Shown: positions 52,911 through 61,739 of the stretch, piece by piece
Numbering within the stretch: the first letter of the stretch is position 1
How the letters are laid out: each line of letters opens with the position of its first letter
Position numbers and translations under genes: made by a program
The notes under the pieces: model-generated
The model's database searches: none
What the model was told of the DNA's origin: nothing
Seen by the model: the letters and a program-made list of their open reading frames with translations, nothing else
Source of the DNA: Paenibacillus macerans
GTDB taxonomy: Bacteria; Bacillota; Bacilli; Paenibacillales; Paenibacillaceae
DNA: 64,000 nucleotides
Direction of reading: 5' to 3'
NCBI RefSeq assembly: GCF_023715465.1
Contig: NZ_JAMBOE010000014.1
Coordinates: forward strand, 62,001-126,000

Positions 52911-53897
52911 TTATTTCGCGCTCGTCTCTCGAACGATCAGCTCCGGATCGATCCGCCGGCTGGCGCCGCGCTTGTTTTTGCCGTCGATGCGTTTCAGCAG
53001 CATGTCGGCGGCGGACAGGGCGATTTTGCCGGCGGGCTGGCGGACGGTGGTCATGTGAGGGCGGAGCCGGGAAGCGATGTAGTGATCGTCGTAGCCGACG
53101 ACCGCTACCTGCTCCGGCACGGAAACGCCGGCCTCCATCAGGGCGTTCACGACGCCGAGGGCGATGTTGTCGTCGCCGGCGAACACGGCGCCCGGAAGCC
53201 TGCCTTCGCGCAGCCAGCGCTGGCACGTCTTGTAACCGAAGGCGATATCGAAATCGCCACAGACGACGTCGAACGGCTTAAGCCCGTGCTCCTCCAGCGC
53301 CTGCAAAAAACCGCCGCGCCGTTCCCGCGTGCTGCGGAACACTTCCTGGCCGCACAGATGGGCGATGGAGGTACGCCCGAGCTCAAGCAGATGCCGGGTC
53401 GCCGCATATCCGCCTTTGAAATTGTCAACTGTCACGGAAAAAGCGTCGTTTTCCGGCTTTTGATGATCGATCAGTACATACGGGATGCCGCGCCGCTTCA
53501 GCTCCAAAATATAATGGTCTTCCCCCACCGGCGAGAGGAGGATCAGGCCGTCGACCCTGTCCTCCTGAATCAGGTAATGATCGCCGCCTTCGCCGATCCC
53601 GGTCGAAACCGAGATGGCTAAATAGTATCCGTGCAGTGCCAGCACTTCATTCAACTCTTTGACCACCGCATCGAAAAAAGGATCATGCAGCGTTGTCAAA
53701 ATCACGCCGATAATGCCGGTTTTGCCGCTGGCAAGGCTGCGGGCGGCTGCATTCGGGCGGTAATCCAGCTCCTTCATCGCTTCGAGCACCTTTTGCCGGT
53801 TTTTCTCCCGCACGGTTTCCACCCCGTTCAGCACACGGGATACGGTAACGACCGAAAGCCCCGATTTTTTGGCTACGTCAAAAATACTAACCTTCAT
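52911..53897 (-). CDS. LacI-family transcriptional regulator
   Basis: 328 aa, ATG after AAGGAG. Helix-turn-helix V-S-I-F-D-V-A-K-K-S-G-L-S-V-V-T-V-S-R-V-L-N and hinge (R-P-N-A-A-A-R-S-L-A) are typical. The ligand domain ends with S-A-A-D-M-L-L-K-R-I-D-G. No sugar genes are adjacent apart from lplD and the AraC gene, so its targets may lie there or elsewhere. Confidence 0.9.
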   Translation of the reverse strand: MKVSIFDVAKKSGLSVVTVSRVLNGVETVREKNRQKVLEAMKELDYRPNAAARSLASGKTGIIGVILTTLHDPFFDAVVKELNEVLALHGYYLAISVSTGIGEGGDHYLIQEDRVDGLILLSPVGEDHYILELKRRGIPYVLIDHQKPENDAFSVTVDNFKGGYAATRHLLELGRTSIAHLCGQEVFRSTRERRGGFLQALEEHGLKPFDVVCGDFDIAFGYKTCQRWLREGRLPGAVFAGDDNIALGVVNALMEAGVSVPEQVAVVGYDDHYIASRLRPHMTTVRQPAGKIALSAADMLLKRIDGKNKRGASRRIDPELIVRETSAK

Positions 53898-54038
53898 TTC
53901 GATTTCTCCTTGCGGCAGATTTTCCGTTCCCTGGAACCTGTTTGTTAGGACTAGTATAACAAGCCCTGCGGAACGTCCGCCAAAAACAATAGCTTAACTT
54001 GTAGCAGAAGAATGGAAGGCCCCGAACCGGGGAGCCGC

Positions 54039-54248
54039 CTAAACGGAGGGATAAGGTGGAGGGGTCATAAAGCCGTCGATTTCCAGCGCCTTTTTCTCGA
54101 TTTCTTCACGCGTTAAAATCCCTTTTTCCGTCAACAGTTCGATAATCGCACTGAGGGTCACCAACTGGTGGTAATGATCCTCCTTCATGTCAGCGAGTTT
54201 GGCCAAAACGTTCACTTCGTTCATGGGCGAAGAATAATAGGAATTCAT
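54039..54248 (-). CDS. Small hypothetical protein
   Basis: 69 aa, ATG after TTGAGGAGG. Soluble, helical middle (L-A-K-L-A-D-M-K-E-D-H-Y-H-Q-L-V-T-L-S-A-I-I-E-L-L-T-E-K-G-I-L-T-R-E-E-I in outline), with a proline-rich end (T-P-P-P-Y-P-S-V). The ribosome site and compositional regularity argue for a real gene. I do not recognise a family. Confidence 0.65.
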   Translation of the reverse strand: MNSYYSSPMNEVNVLAKLADMKEDHYHQLVTLSAIIELLTEKGILTREEIEKKALEIDGFMTPPPYPSV

Positions 54249-54592
54249 AGGTACCTCCTCAAGTTTAAAGTTAGGGCAAAAATCCGAAAATTACCTGATA
54301 GAAAAAGGCTTCCGTGCCATCAAAATATGGTAAAATAAATCTATCAATCTATCGCTTTAATATAGTGTAGTCCGAAACGCGGTCAAACATTCCTAATTTA
54401 AAGAAAAAACTGCAAAACATCCCGTGATGGCAGCAACTCATAAGCTCAGTGCAGCGTCAGAGTAAATGATGAATGCCTGACATATGGTTTTGCCGTGCCG
54501 GCATACAGTTGAAGGGGACCTTTGTTTTGCGTAAAACAGACTAAAAAACATGGCGACGAGATCAGGGATAGAGTATGGAGGGAGAGAGTGCG
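54249..54592. other. Intergenic region between the small minus-strand gene and htrA
   Basis: 344 nt of AT-rich sequence holding divergent promoters by position. I could not single out convincing -35/-10 pairs and see no repeat element or RNA gene. Confidence 0.4.
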
Positions 54593-55846
54593 ATGGGATT
54601 GTTTGACGATGATTTTTATTCAACGAAAGTGCCGGGTCGCCGCTTGCGCATGTCCGAGGGCGGTAAACGACGTTGGCTGGAGGTACGGCGCGGGCAGGGG
54701 TTGTCCACGCTGCAAATCTCATTGATCTCTTCCGCGTTGAGCGCGGTTGTCGCCGTTTTGTTGTTTAGCTTTATTGTGGGTCTTCCTTCCTCTACCTCCA
54801 GGGGTGACGCTTCGGCAGGAGCGGCCCCGAATCCTGCGAATCCGTTCGACCGGATCAGCTGGGCCGCGGCCAAGGCGGCTCCGGCGGTGGTCAGCATCCT
54901 CAATCACAGCGAGCTGTCGCACGGGGATCCCGAGCGGGCGGCGCTCGGTTCGGGCGTGATTTTCAAGAAAGAGAAAGGCAAGGCTTACATTATATCCAAT
55001 ACGCATGTTATCAGCGGTTCCGAGGACCTGGAAGTCGTGACGAGCGACGGCGTTTCGCATAAGGCCAAAGTGACCGGCCAGGACTCAATTAACGATATCG
55101 CGGTGCTGGAAATCGGCGATAAAGGAATCCATACGGTGATTGACATCGGTGATTCCAACAACCTTCGCGCCGGAGAGACGGTCATTGCCGTCGGCAATCC
55201 GCTCGGGCTGGGAGGCACGCTGACGTCCGGCATCGTAAGCTATACGAACCGGATGATTCCGGTCTCGCTAAATCAAGACGGGGTTTACGATTGGGAGCAG
55301 GAAGTGATCCAGACCGACGCGGCCATCAATGAGGGTAACAGCGGCGGGGCGCTGGTGGACCTGGACGGGCGGTTGATCGGGATCAATACGATGAAGATCG
55401 CCGACACCGGCGTGGAAGGGCTGGGCTTTGCCATTCCGGTGAACGATGTGATGAAGACGGTTGATGATCTGCTGCTGCACGGCAAAGTTGTCCGTCCTTA
55501 TATGGGCGTGTATACGCTCGATTTGGATAACCCGTATTCGCCGATCACCGACGAGCAGCGTCAAGATTTGAAGCTGCCAAGCCACGTCACCGAGGGCGTC
55601 ATCGTGCTGGAGGCTCACGGCCCGGCGCTGGATGCGGGCCTGAATCTGAACGACGTGATCACTCAGCTTGACAAGCAGCCGATCCAATCGACGATGGAGC
55701 TGCGCCGTTATCTCTATGAAAACAAGAAAATCGGCGACGATTTGCAGGTGAGCTACTACCGGGACGGCAAGCTGCAGAGCGTCATGATGAAGCTGACCGA
55801 CAAGCCGTCGGACGCGGAGATTGACGCAGGGCTTGAAGATAAATAA
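54593..55846 (+). CDS. htrA: HtrA-like membrane-anchored serine protease (YycK-type)
   Basis: 417 aa from the ATG at 54593 (M-G-L-F-D-D-D-F-Y-S-T), which has GGAGGGAG at a good distance. One transmembrane helix (about 45-67) precedes the S1C protease domain. The triad is visible: His in S-N-T-H-V-I-S-G, Asp in I-N-D-I-A-V-L-E, Ser in N-E-G-N-S-G-G-A-L-V. A C-terminal PDZ domain follows (G-P-A-L-D-A-G-L-N-L-N-D-V-I). Surface quality-control protease; the last wal-associated gene in many Bacillales, here displaced from walJ. Confidence 0.93.
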   Translation: MGLFDDDFYSTKVPGRRLRMSEGGKRRWLEVRRGQGLSTLQISLISSALSAVVAVLLFSFIVGLPSSTSRGDASAGAAPNPANPFDRISWAAAKAAPAVVSILNHSELSHGDPERAALGSGVIFKKEKGKAYIISNTHVISGSEDLEVVTSDGVSHKAKVTGQDSINDIAVLEIGDKGIHTVIDIGDSNNLRAGETVIAVGNPLGLGGTLTSGIVSYTNRMIPVSLNQDGVYDWEQEVIQTDAAINEGNSGGALVDLDGRLIGINTMKIADTGVEGLGFAIPVNDVMKTVDDLLLHGKVVRPYMGVYTLDLDNPYSPITDEQRQDLKLPSHVTEGVIVLEAHGPALDAGLNLNDVITQLDKQPIQSTMELRRYLYENKKIGDDLQVSYYRDGKLQSVMMKLTDKPSDAEIDAGLEDK

Positions 55847-55948
55847 CGTGATTGAAGCGGAGTATGGTAGAAAGGATAAAGGACAACCTGTAATTACGTG
55901 AAGATTCCGCCGGGCAGGCGGTTGGAAGAGAAAGGATGCTTTGAATTT

Positions 55949-56116
55949 ATGTATGTCGTTTGCAAGGATCATGTGGAACTGGCGATTGATATGTTCGTGG
56001 ACGAATTCGAGGAGGCACCCGACGTGGTTGATTTGGAGCACACGAAGTTCATCGACTGGGAGCCACCGGTAAAATGCCAGGAATGCGAGCAAGAAGCGCG
56101 GTTTTTGGTGGTATGA
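55949..56116 (+). CDS. CxxH/CxxC small protein
   Basis: 55 aa from the ATG at 55949 with AAAGGA 12 nt upstream; a GTG at 55898 would add 17 residues. It contains C-K-D-H near the start and C-Q-E-C near the end, the pattern of the short Bacillales family that sits between htrA and rlmH. The two pairs could bind zinc. Function unknown. Confidence 0.75.
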   Translation: MYVVCKDHVELAIDMFVDEFEEAPDVVDLEHTKFIDWEPPVKCQECEQEARFLVV

Positions 56117-56121
56117 GGAAG

Positions 56122-56160
56122 CGGGGGGCGGTTTTCTCCACGGGGGAAAGCGGCCTTTTT
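56122..56160 (+). terminator. Terminator after the CxxH/CxxC gene
   Basis: GGGCGGTTTTCTCC pairs imperfectly with GGGGAAAGCGGCC, followed by TTTTTCTTT. Confidence 0.65.
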
Positions 56161-56330
56161 CTTTGGATAGAACTGCCTAAATATGCGATCTCCGGAGCAA
56201 TCTAACAAGTAAAAAGATTCCCGGAGGCGTGAGGCCAATGAACCGGAAATGCACGCTGCCGCGCTGCTGCTCCTGGATTGGGGCGACTTTATCCGCTGAT
56301 ATATTTACGAAGCTTAAAGGGGGTTGAATA

Positions 56331-56810
56331 ATGTACATACAAATCATTGCCGTCGGCAAGTTGAAGGAAAAGTACCTGGTGCAGGGGATCGCCGAATATA
56401 CGAAGCGGCTGACGCCATATGTGAAGTTTCAGATCGTCGAGGTGCCCGACGAGAAGGCGCCGGAGACGATGAGCGAGGCGGAAGTGCTTCAGGTGAAGGA
56501 GCGCGAGGGCGAACGGATCCTCGCGCAGATCAAGAGCGACGCGCATGTCATCGCGCTCGCCATCGGCGGCCAGCTCTGGAGCTCGGAGGAACTGGCCGCC
56601 GAACTCGACCAGCTCGGCACATACGGGACGAGCCATGTCGCTTTTGTCATCGGCGGCAGCCACGGGCTCGCCGATGGCGTGCTCAGCCGCGCGCAGCAGC
56701 GGCTGTCGTTCGGGCGCATGACGCTGCCGCATCAGCTTATGCGCCTCGTCCTCACCGAGCAGATTTACCGAGCGGTGAAGATTAATCGGGGGGAACCGTA
56801 TCATAAGTAG
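56331..56810 (+). CDS. rlmH: 23S rRNA (pseudouridine-1915-N3)-methyltransferase RlmH
   Basis: 159 aa. SPOUT-class enzyme: I-A-V-G-K-L-K-E-K-Y near the start, the knot region V-I-A-L-A-I-G-G-Q-L-W-S-S-E-E, F-V-I-G-G-S-H-G-L, and the C-terminal R-L-V-L-T-E-Q-I-Y-R-A-V-K-I-N ... E-P-Y-H-K. It methylates Psi1915 in helix 69 of 23S rRNA. The last codons form a 24-bp sequence that recurs exactly at 61740. Confidence 0.97.
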   Translation: MYIQIIAVGKLKEKYLVQGIAEYTKRLTPYVKFQIVEVPDEKAPETMSEAEVLQVKEREGERILAQIKSDAHVIALAIGGQLWSSEELAAELDQLGTYGTSHVAFVIGGSHGLADGVLSRAQQRLSFGRMTLPHQLMRLVLTEQIYRAVKINRGEPYHK

Positions 56811-56816
56811 GGCGAA
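56793..56816 (+). other. Left copy of 24-bp direct repeat at the rlmH 3' end (putative attachment site)
   Basis: GAACCGTATC...GTAGGGCGAA covers the last codons and stop of rlmH. It resembles the staphylococcal SCC attachment sequence GAAGC.TATCATAA, which lies at exactly this place in rlmH (orfX). Confidence 0.7.
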
Positions 56817-57041
56817 GTTCAGGTGCATTTTGAGATCGGAGCAGAACATAAGGCTAGAGTCGATGTTATTCGTACTCTTGTATAACCGGTCTGCCTGGTT
56901 GCGGTTAGACATTCGGCTCTCAATTCAATACGCTCAAGCGAACCGCTATAAAGCTATGCAATTTGGTTTTCGCAACAGACGGGAAGTCGTTTGCTCAACA
57001 AAGCGTCCATTCGATGGAGGGAGTGGAAATGGAAATAGAAA

Positions 57042-57079
57042 ACACGAACAAGCAGTAGCATACCGCTGCTTGTTCGTGT
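57042..57079 (-). terminator. Terminator of the MFS gene
   Basis: ACACGAACAAGCAG and CTGCTTGTTCGTGT form a perfect 14-bp stem. On the minus strand it is followed by TTTTCTATTT. Confidence 0.8.
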
Positions 57080-57095
57080 AATTGTACGCATTGTT

Positions 57096-58280
57096 TCATT
57101 GTTTGCTTGTGACGGATTGTATGCCATCCGCAGACTGACTTCGCATCGAGAACGATAATATAGCCGGAAGGAGTGCGATTGCAACACCAATTGCGCCAGC
57201 CACGCCAATTGACTGTAAGGAGAAGCTTTCCACCACAAGACCGCCAATGGCAGCTCCGACAGCAATGCCCAACTGGATGAAGGATGTATTCAAGCTAAGA
57301 AGAATTCCCGCTGTGCTTGGTGCCAAGCCAATCATATAAACTTGTTGAATGGGACCCGTAGACCAAGCAAAAAACGACCATAACAGCAGCAACGGAAAGA
57401 CAGCTATAGATGTATGGGCAAAAATGGACATAAGGATCAAAATACCAGCGTGGATCATTAAGCTTCCATTCAGCGTACGCGGAATACCTAATTTATCCGC
57501 CCCATAACCTCCTACCTGGGCGCCCAGCAAACTTGCTATGCCGAATGAAAATAGCGCGATGCTTACCATCCCATTGCTCATACCCGTAATGTTCATCAGA
57601 AATGGTGTAATAAACGTGTAAATGATCGTATAACCGACCATCCAAAAGAAGCTAATCGACAAGGTTAATAATAGCTGCGGCCTTTTCAACAGGGCGAGTT
57701 GTTCTTTAAGGGGCACATTTGCCTCCCCCTGCGACTTTGGCAATGCCATTAAAATGACCAGCATCGCGATAAAGCTAAGAAGGCCGATTCCATAAAAAAT
57801 CATTTTCCAATCGTAGGTGCTGGCAATGACTCTTCCCACAGGAACGCCTAAAATCAGCGATAGATTAAATCCCATCATGATAGTTGCTATGGCGGTGCCT
57901 TGTTTTCCAGGTCCGGCAATTTGAGCAGAAACAGTTAAGGCAACCACGGTAAAGACACCTGTACTAAGAGCTAAGATCACTCTCGCGCCAACAAGCATCG
58001 GATAGCCCGTCGAGACCACCGTAATTATATTCCCTATAAAAAAGAGCGCCAAAGCAGCCAGCATAAGTGTTCTCCGGCTTAGTTTAGAGGTAGCCGCAAT
58101 AAGAATCGGAGTACCCACCGCGTAAGATATGGAATAAACCGAAATGAGCTGGCCGGCAGCAGCAATGGTTACGCCTACATCTCTGGAAACCAGATCCAAT
58201 ATCCCCGCAATTACAAATTCCGAAGTTCCCACTAAAAAACTTATAATCGCTAAAATATAAACTTTCCACGATTTAATCAT
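57096..58280 (-). CDS. MFS transporter, DHA1-type drug/solute exporter
   Basis: 394 aa with 12 predicted helices. N-terminal motif F-L-V-G-T-S-E-F-V-I-A-G-I-L is typical of the YdhP/AraJ-like DHA1 group. The inter-helix loop carries S-K-L-S-R-R-T-L-M, and G-F-N-L-S-L-I-L-G-V-P-V-G-R fits antiporter motif C. The shared upstream motif with the flavin oxidoreductase and ArsR genes suggests one regulon. GC is below core level; it lies in the rlmH-flanked segment. Confidence 0.88.
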   Translation of the reverse strand: MIKSWKVYILAIISFLVGTSEFVIAGILDLVSRDVGVTIAAAGQLISVYSISYAVGTPILIAATSKLSRRTLMLAALALFFIGNIITVVSTGYPMLVGARVILALSTGVFTVVALTVSAQIAGPGKQGTAIATIMMGFNLSLILGVPVGRVIASTYDWKMIFYGIGLLSFIAMLVILMALPKSQGEANVPLKEQLALLKRPQLLLTLSISFFWMVGYTIIYTFITPFLMNITGMSNGMVSIALFSFGIASLLGAQVGGYGADKLGIPRTLNGSLMIHAGILILMSIFAHTSIAVFPLLLLWSFFAWSTGPIQQVYMIGLAPSTAGILLSLNTSFIQLGIAVGAAIGGLVVESFSLQSIGVAGAIGVAIALLPAILSFSMRSQSADGIQSVTSKQ

Positions 58281-58309
58281 TTAATTGTTCTCCTTTATAA
58301 TTCTACACA

Positions 58310-58325
58310 TCTAAATATATAGAAA
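58310..58325. promoter_or_regulatory. ArsR-type operator candidate upstream of the MFS gene
   Basis: TCTAAATATATAGAAA, identical over 16 nt to the site upstream of the flavin oxidoreductase gene (59446-59461). Confidence 0.6.
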
Positions 58326-58368
58326 TAATAATAATGAGGAATTGGGGTCTTTTAACACCGTACTTTCT

Positions 58369-59418
58369 TTAATGCCTAGCTAGCTCCTTGCGGACAAGAG
58401 GGGCGACATCCGTTCCAAATCGTTCGATCGTTCTTAACAAATCACGATGCGGAAGCGTACTAAAGTCAACGTACAAAAGAAAACGAGTCAAGCCCAGTTG
58501 TTTGGTTACACGTACGATCTTTTCTGCTACATATTCTGAATCTCCAACATAAAGAGCGCCGCGAGGGCTCATTGCTTCCTCATATACACTCCGTGTATAA
58601 GTCGCCCAACCGCGCTCCCGTCCAATTTGATTCATTTGTTCGGCCATAATGGGATAATACTTTTCTTTGGCTGCTATAAACGAGTCGGCAATAAACCCAT
58701 GCGAATGACAGGCGATTTGCAATTGATTAGGATCGTGCCCTGCTTGTTGGGCTGCTTTAAGATATAACTGCACTAAGGGAGCAAAACGCTCCGGCATACC
58801 GCCTATAATAGAGAAAATGACAGGAAGACCAAGCTGACCGGCACGAATGGCCGACTCCGGACTGCCGCCAGTAGCAATCCACACAGGAAGCGGGAATTGT
58901 TGCGCTCGCGGGTATACGCCCATATTTTGCAGCGGTGCACGGTGCCTGCCGCTCCATGTTACGGTCTCTGAAGATCGTATTTTGAGTAAAAGCTCCAATT
59001 TCTCATCGAATAATTCCTCATAATTTTCCAGTTCATATCCGAAGAGCGGAAAAGATTCGACAAAAGAACCGCGTCCAGCCATGATCTCGGCCCGCCCATT
59101 TGTTAAGTTATCCAGGGTGGCGAAATCCTGATAAACACGGACCGGATCTGACGAAGACAATACCGTAACGGCACTGGACAGCCGAATATGGTTCGTCGTA
59201 GCTGCAGCCGTAGCCAAAATAATGGCCGGCGATGAGCTTGTGTAGTCCATGCGATGATGTTCACCGATCGCATAGACATCAAGACCGGCCTGATCAGCCA
59301 ACTGAATTTCTTCCATCGCTTGTCGCAGTCGTTCGCCTGGCGGAACGCCCCCGCCTTTGGGGTTGGTGTGAAGAAATGTCGAGATTCCAAGTTCCAATGG
59401 CACGCGTTTTTCCAACAT
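58369..59418 (-). CDS. LLM-class flavin-dependent oxidoreductase (luciferase-like)
   Basis: 349 aa. Bacterial luciferase-like TIM barrel: L-E-L-G-I-S-T-F at the start, Q-A-G-L-D-V-Y-A-I-G-E-H-H, L-S-S-A-V-T-V-L-S-S-S-D-P-V-R-V-Y-Q-D (in blocks), and E-I-M-A-G-R-G-S-F-V-E-S-F. Such enzymes use reduced FMN, usually to oxidise small organic molecules. Located between the exporter and the ArsR gene, all on the minus strand, so a detoxification or resistance role is plausible. Substrate unknown. Confidence 0.88.
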   Translation of the reverse strand: MLEKRVPLELGISTFLHTNPKGGGVPPGERLRQAMEEIQLADQAGLDVYAIGEHHRMDYTSSSPAIILATAAATTNHIRLSSAVTVLSSSDPVRVYQDFATLDNLTNGRAEIMAGRGSFVESFPLFGYELENYEELFDEKLELLLKIRSSETVTWSGRHRAPLQNMGVYPRAQQFPLPVWIATGGSPESAIRAGQLGLPVIFSIIGGMPERFAPLVQLYLKAAQQAGHDPNQLQIACHSHGFIADSFIAAKEKYYPIMAEQMNQIGRERGWATYTRSVYEEAMSPRGALYVGDSEYVAEKIVRVTKQLGLTRFLLYVDFSTLPHRDLLRTIERFGTDVAPLVRKELARH

Positions 59419-59445
59419 GGTTTTCCTCCTTCGGTATTCTATAAT

Positions 59446-59461
59446 TCTAAATATATAGAAA
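59446..59461. promoter_or_regulatory. ArsR-type operator candidate upstream of the flavin oxidoreductase gene
   Basis: TCTAAATATATAGAAA, the same 16-mer as at 58310-58325. Confidence 0.6.
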
Positions 59462-59477
59462 CGATGCTTAAAAAAAT

Positions 59478-59759
59478 TTACGCCAGTAAATATGGCGCAA
59501 ACTTCTTTGCCACTTCTTGATCAACGCGGTAGTGGATAAACGAACCGTTTTTTTGCGATTGGATTAAACCCGACTCCGTCAACTGCTTGAGATGATGGGA
59601 TAACGTTGAACCGGCTACGTTTCCAAGCTGTTCACCGATCGCGGTAACGCACTGATTCTCTTGCTTGATTAGCATGAAGGCAATTTTTAGTCGTGTCGGC
59701 TCACCTAGAGCCTTGTATACTTTGACAGCTTGCACCAGATCGTGATCGACATCAGCCAT
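59478..59759 (-). CDS. ArsR-family winged-helix regulator
   Basis: 93 aa. V-Y-K-A-L-G-E-P-T-R-L-K-I-A-F-M-L, recognition helix region V-A-G-S-T-L-S-H-H-L-K-Q-L-T-E-S-G-L-I, and wing S-F-I-H-Y-R-V are typical. It has one cysteine (C-V-T-A-I) and no C-x-C metal box, so a metal ligand is not evident; an organic inducer or redox signal is possible. Its own upstream region carries the TTTCTATA/TATAGAAA motif. Confidence 0.88.
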   Translation of the reverse strand: MADVDHDLVQAVKVYKALGEPTRLKIAFMLIKQENQCVTAIGEQLGNVAGSTLSHHLKQLTESGLIQSQKNGSFIHYRVDQEVAKKFAPYLLA

Positions 59760-59781
59760 TAAATTCTCCTTTCCACCATCA

Positions 59782-59808
59782 TTTCTATATTTATGGAACT
59801 ATAGAAAT
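59782..59808. promoter_or_regulatory. ArsR-type operator candidate upstream of the arsR-type gene
   Basis: TTTCTATA and TATAGAAA form a perfect inverted repeat with a 10-nt spacer, related to the two 16-mer sites nearby. Confidence 0.6.
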
Positions 59809-59862
59809 GATATTACCACCTAATGACTGAGGTGTAAAGTGAAAAATTGGCTGTTTGTCAAT

Positions 59863-60333
59863 CGTCTGTGAAAATGTCACCTTAACTCGTCCGAGAAAAT
59901 GCCACTTTCAAATTTTGCCCGAAGCGCTCACCAAAGCGCTTCGGCACAGCTATACGATTGCCGAAGCGACGAGGTCAGAGGGATTTTACAGCTAAATATG
60001 GACCTGACCGTGGCCAACCAGATTATGGCTTAACCATCAAGCAATAAGCTTAAGAAGACTTAAAGTACACTTTAAGGCAAGCAGAAACAAATGAAGCGAT
60101 TGCTCTACTTGGGAAAACCAGCTTTTATGATCTCTGTATCGATCAATCGAGATATTGTTTATCTTCTCTAATGCTTTCAACAACGATTCAATCATGGTGC
60201 AGATACAAACGATAATTTCAAAGAATATTTGGTGGGTAAGCTCCAACTTGCAGGGCTGAAGGACTGCAAACACGTAAGCTGCAGTTGAAGCCCGGAATGC
60301 CGCCTCGCGGCACACTTAGGCGGATTTTTCGTA
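59863..60333. mobile_element. Non-coding scar region, possible insertion-sequence remnants
   Basis: CGTCTGTGAAAATGTCACCT and CGTCCGAGAAAATGCCACTT are spaced direct repeats like those at the ends of IS21-family elements. Further on there are inverted repeats CGAAGCGCT/AGCGCTTCG (59920-59943) and CTTAAAGT/ACTTTAAG (60059-60076) and a terminator-like hairpin CCGCCT/AGGCGG-ATTTTT (60300-60328). No intact gene is visible; the region up to 60486 is otherwise plain. Confidence 0.35.
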
Positions 60334-60486
60334 GAATAGACTCAGGCCCAAAAGACGGCTATTATGTGAAACAGCGTTTGATCATTTTATTAAGCTAACG
60401 GGCAGTTTAGCCCAATACAACGTTTGTAAAACGTACTGTATAATGATATATTTGTATAGTATAATGAACGAAAGGGGTGTTACTTC

Positions 60487-61044
60487 TTGAATGCTATACA
60501 CATCAGGATAGGAAACAACCTGCAACGTATTAGAAAACATAGGCAGTTAAGCTTAGATAATCTTGCTGATTTAACAAAGGTTAGTAAAGGTATGCTTCAT
60601 CAAATTGAGCGAGGAGAAACGCAGCCCTCAGTGACAACCGTGTGGAAAATTGCTACGGGACTCAATATTTCGTTTTCATCTCTACTTAAAGAGGATGAGG
60701 CAGTAGTATCCATTGCAACTCGAAAAGAAATTCCAGATTTAACAGAAGACAATGGAAATTGTAGAGTATACTTACTGTTTCCGTTTGACCCCCAAACACG
60801 TATTGAAACGTTTACGATTATTCTTAGTCCTACTTGTAACTATGTTTCACTCCCACACAATGATGGGGTTCAAGAGTACATCACAGTTATCTCTGGAGTG
60901 TTTAATCTACAGATTAAGGATGAAATATACGCCTTACAAGAAGGACAGGCTATAAGATTTGCAGGCAATGTTGAACACCGTTATATAAATAAATCGGACG
61001 AAGATGTGACGATACAGGTTGTTATGTATTATGGGGAATCTTAA
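60487..61044 (+). CDS. XRE-cupin transcriptional regulator
   Basis: 185 aa, TTG start after AAAGGGGTG. N-terminal XRE domain (I-R-I-G-N-N-L-Q-R-I-R-K-H-R-Q-L-S-L-D-N-L-A-D-L in outline, then K-G-M-L-H-Q-I-E-R-G-E-T-Q-P-S) and a C-terminal cupin (about 105-182) with E-Y-I-T-V-I-S-G-V-F and F-A-G-N-V-E-H-R-Y. Such regulators sense small ligands through the cupin. AT-rich; the next gene is 30 nt downstream and probably cotranscribed. Confidence 0.88.
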   Translation: MNAIHIRIGNNLQRIRKHRQLSLDNLADLTKVSKGMLHQIERGETQPSVTTVWKIATGLNISFSSLLKEDEAVVSIATRKEIPDLTEDNGNCRVYLLFPFDPQTRIETFTIILSPTCNYVSLPHNDGVQEYITVISGVFNLQIKDEIYALQEGQAIRFAGNVEHRYINKSDEDVTIQVVMYYGES

Positions 61045-61074
61045 TTGCATGTGATCATTAAGGAGGGATACACG

Positions 61075-61554
61075 TTGACAAGTCAACTTAAAGATAGTGC
61101 ACAACAGGTTCAAAACAAACTAATAGAGTTGGGATATGCAAATAAAGTTATAGAACTACCTGACAGTACACGAACTGCACAGGAAGCTGCCGATACGATA
61201 GGTTGCGAGGTTGCACATATAGCTAAGTCAATTATCTTTCGACTCAAAAATAACGATAAACCCTTATTGGTTATAGCCAGTGGAGTAAATCGAATTAATG
61301 AAAAACAAATTAACACCCATCTGAATGACAATTTAGGAAAAGCTGACGCTGATTTTGTACGTGAACACACAGGATTTGTTATTGGAGGCGTACCACCTTT
61401 AGGACATATAGAGTCAATCATCACTCTTATTGATGAAGACTTGTTACAATTTAGAGAGATATGGGCTGCTGCCGGACATCCAAGAGCAGTGTTTCAATTA
61501 ACACCCGAAGAATTAGTGCAAATGACAAAAGGACGAGTAATCTGTGTAAAATAA
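61075..61554 (+). CDS. YbaK/EbsC-family aminoacyl-tRNA deacylase-like protein
   Basis: 159 aa; the TTG at 61075 is preferred because AAGGAGG lies 8 nt upstream. Family features: A-A-D-T-I-G-C-E-V-A-H-I-A-K-S-I-I-F-R near 35, V-I-A-S-G-V-N-R-I-N, and the conserved G-F-V-I-G-G-V-P-P-L-G-H and A-A-G-H-P-R-A-V-F. Members hydrolyse mischarged tRNA (for example Cys- or Ala-tRNA-Pro). Likely coexpressed with the XRE-cupin regulator. Confidence 0.88.
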   Translation: MTSQLKDSAQQVQNKLIELGYANKVIELPDSTRTAQEAADTIGCEVAHIAKSIIFRLKNNDKPLLVIASGVNRINEKQINTHLNDNLGKADADFVREHTGFVIGGVPPLGHIESIITLIDEDLLQFREIWAAAGHPRAVFQLTPEELVQMTKGRVICVK

Positions 61555-61614
61555 ATTTGTGTTAACTTTCTGTTATTTCGCTAACGGGTGACGATAGTTG
61601 AATCATCAATAATA

Positions 61615-61640
61615 GGCCGCCGATTACTTCGGCGGCTTTC
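61615..61640 (+). terminator. Terminator after the YbaK-like gene
   Basis: GCCGCCG and CGGCGGC with a short loop, then TTTCTG. Confidence 0.65.
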
Positions 61641-61739
61641 TGTGTAGATTTATGAAAGCAGAATCGGATATTGAAAGGTTCGTAACTATGCGTCGCGACA
61701 AGCTCTTTTCGCATATTTCGCCGATAGCCCCGTTAAGCT

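Noticed and set aside
56238..56300. 20-codon frame M-N-R-K-C-T-L-P-R-C-C upstream of rlmH with GGAGG nearby
   Set aside because: Too short and cysteine-rich by chance in a GC-rich stretch; not enough to support a gene, though the ribosome site is decent.
60037..60315. 92-codon frame on the minus strand between the arsR-type and XRE-cupin genes
   Set aside because: No convincing ribosome site, an uneven hydrophobic composition and no family match; lies in a scar region with repeats.
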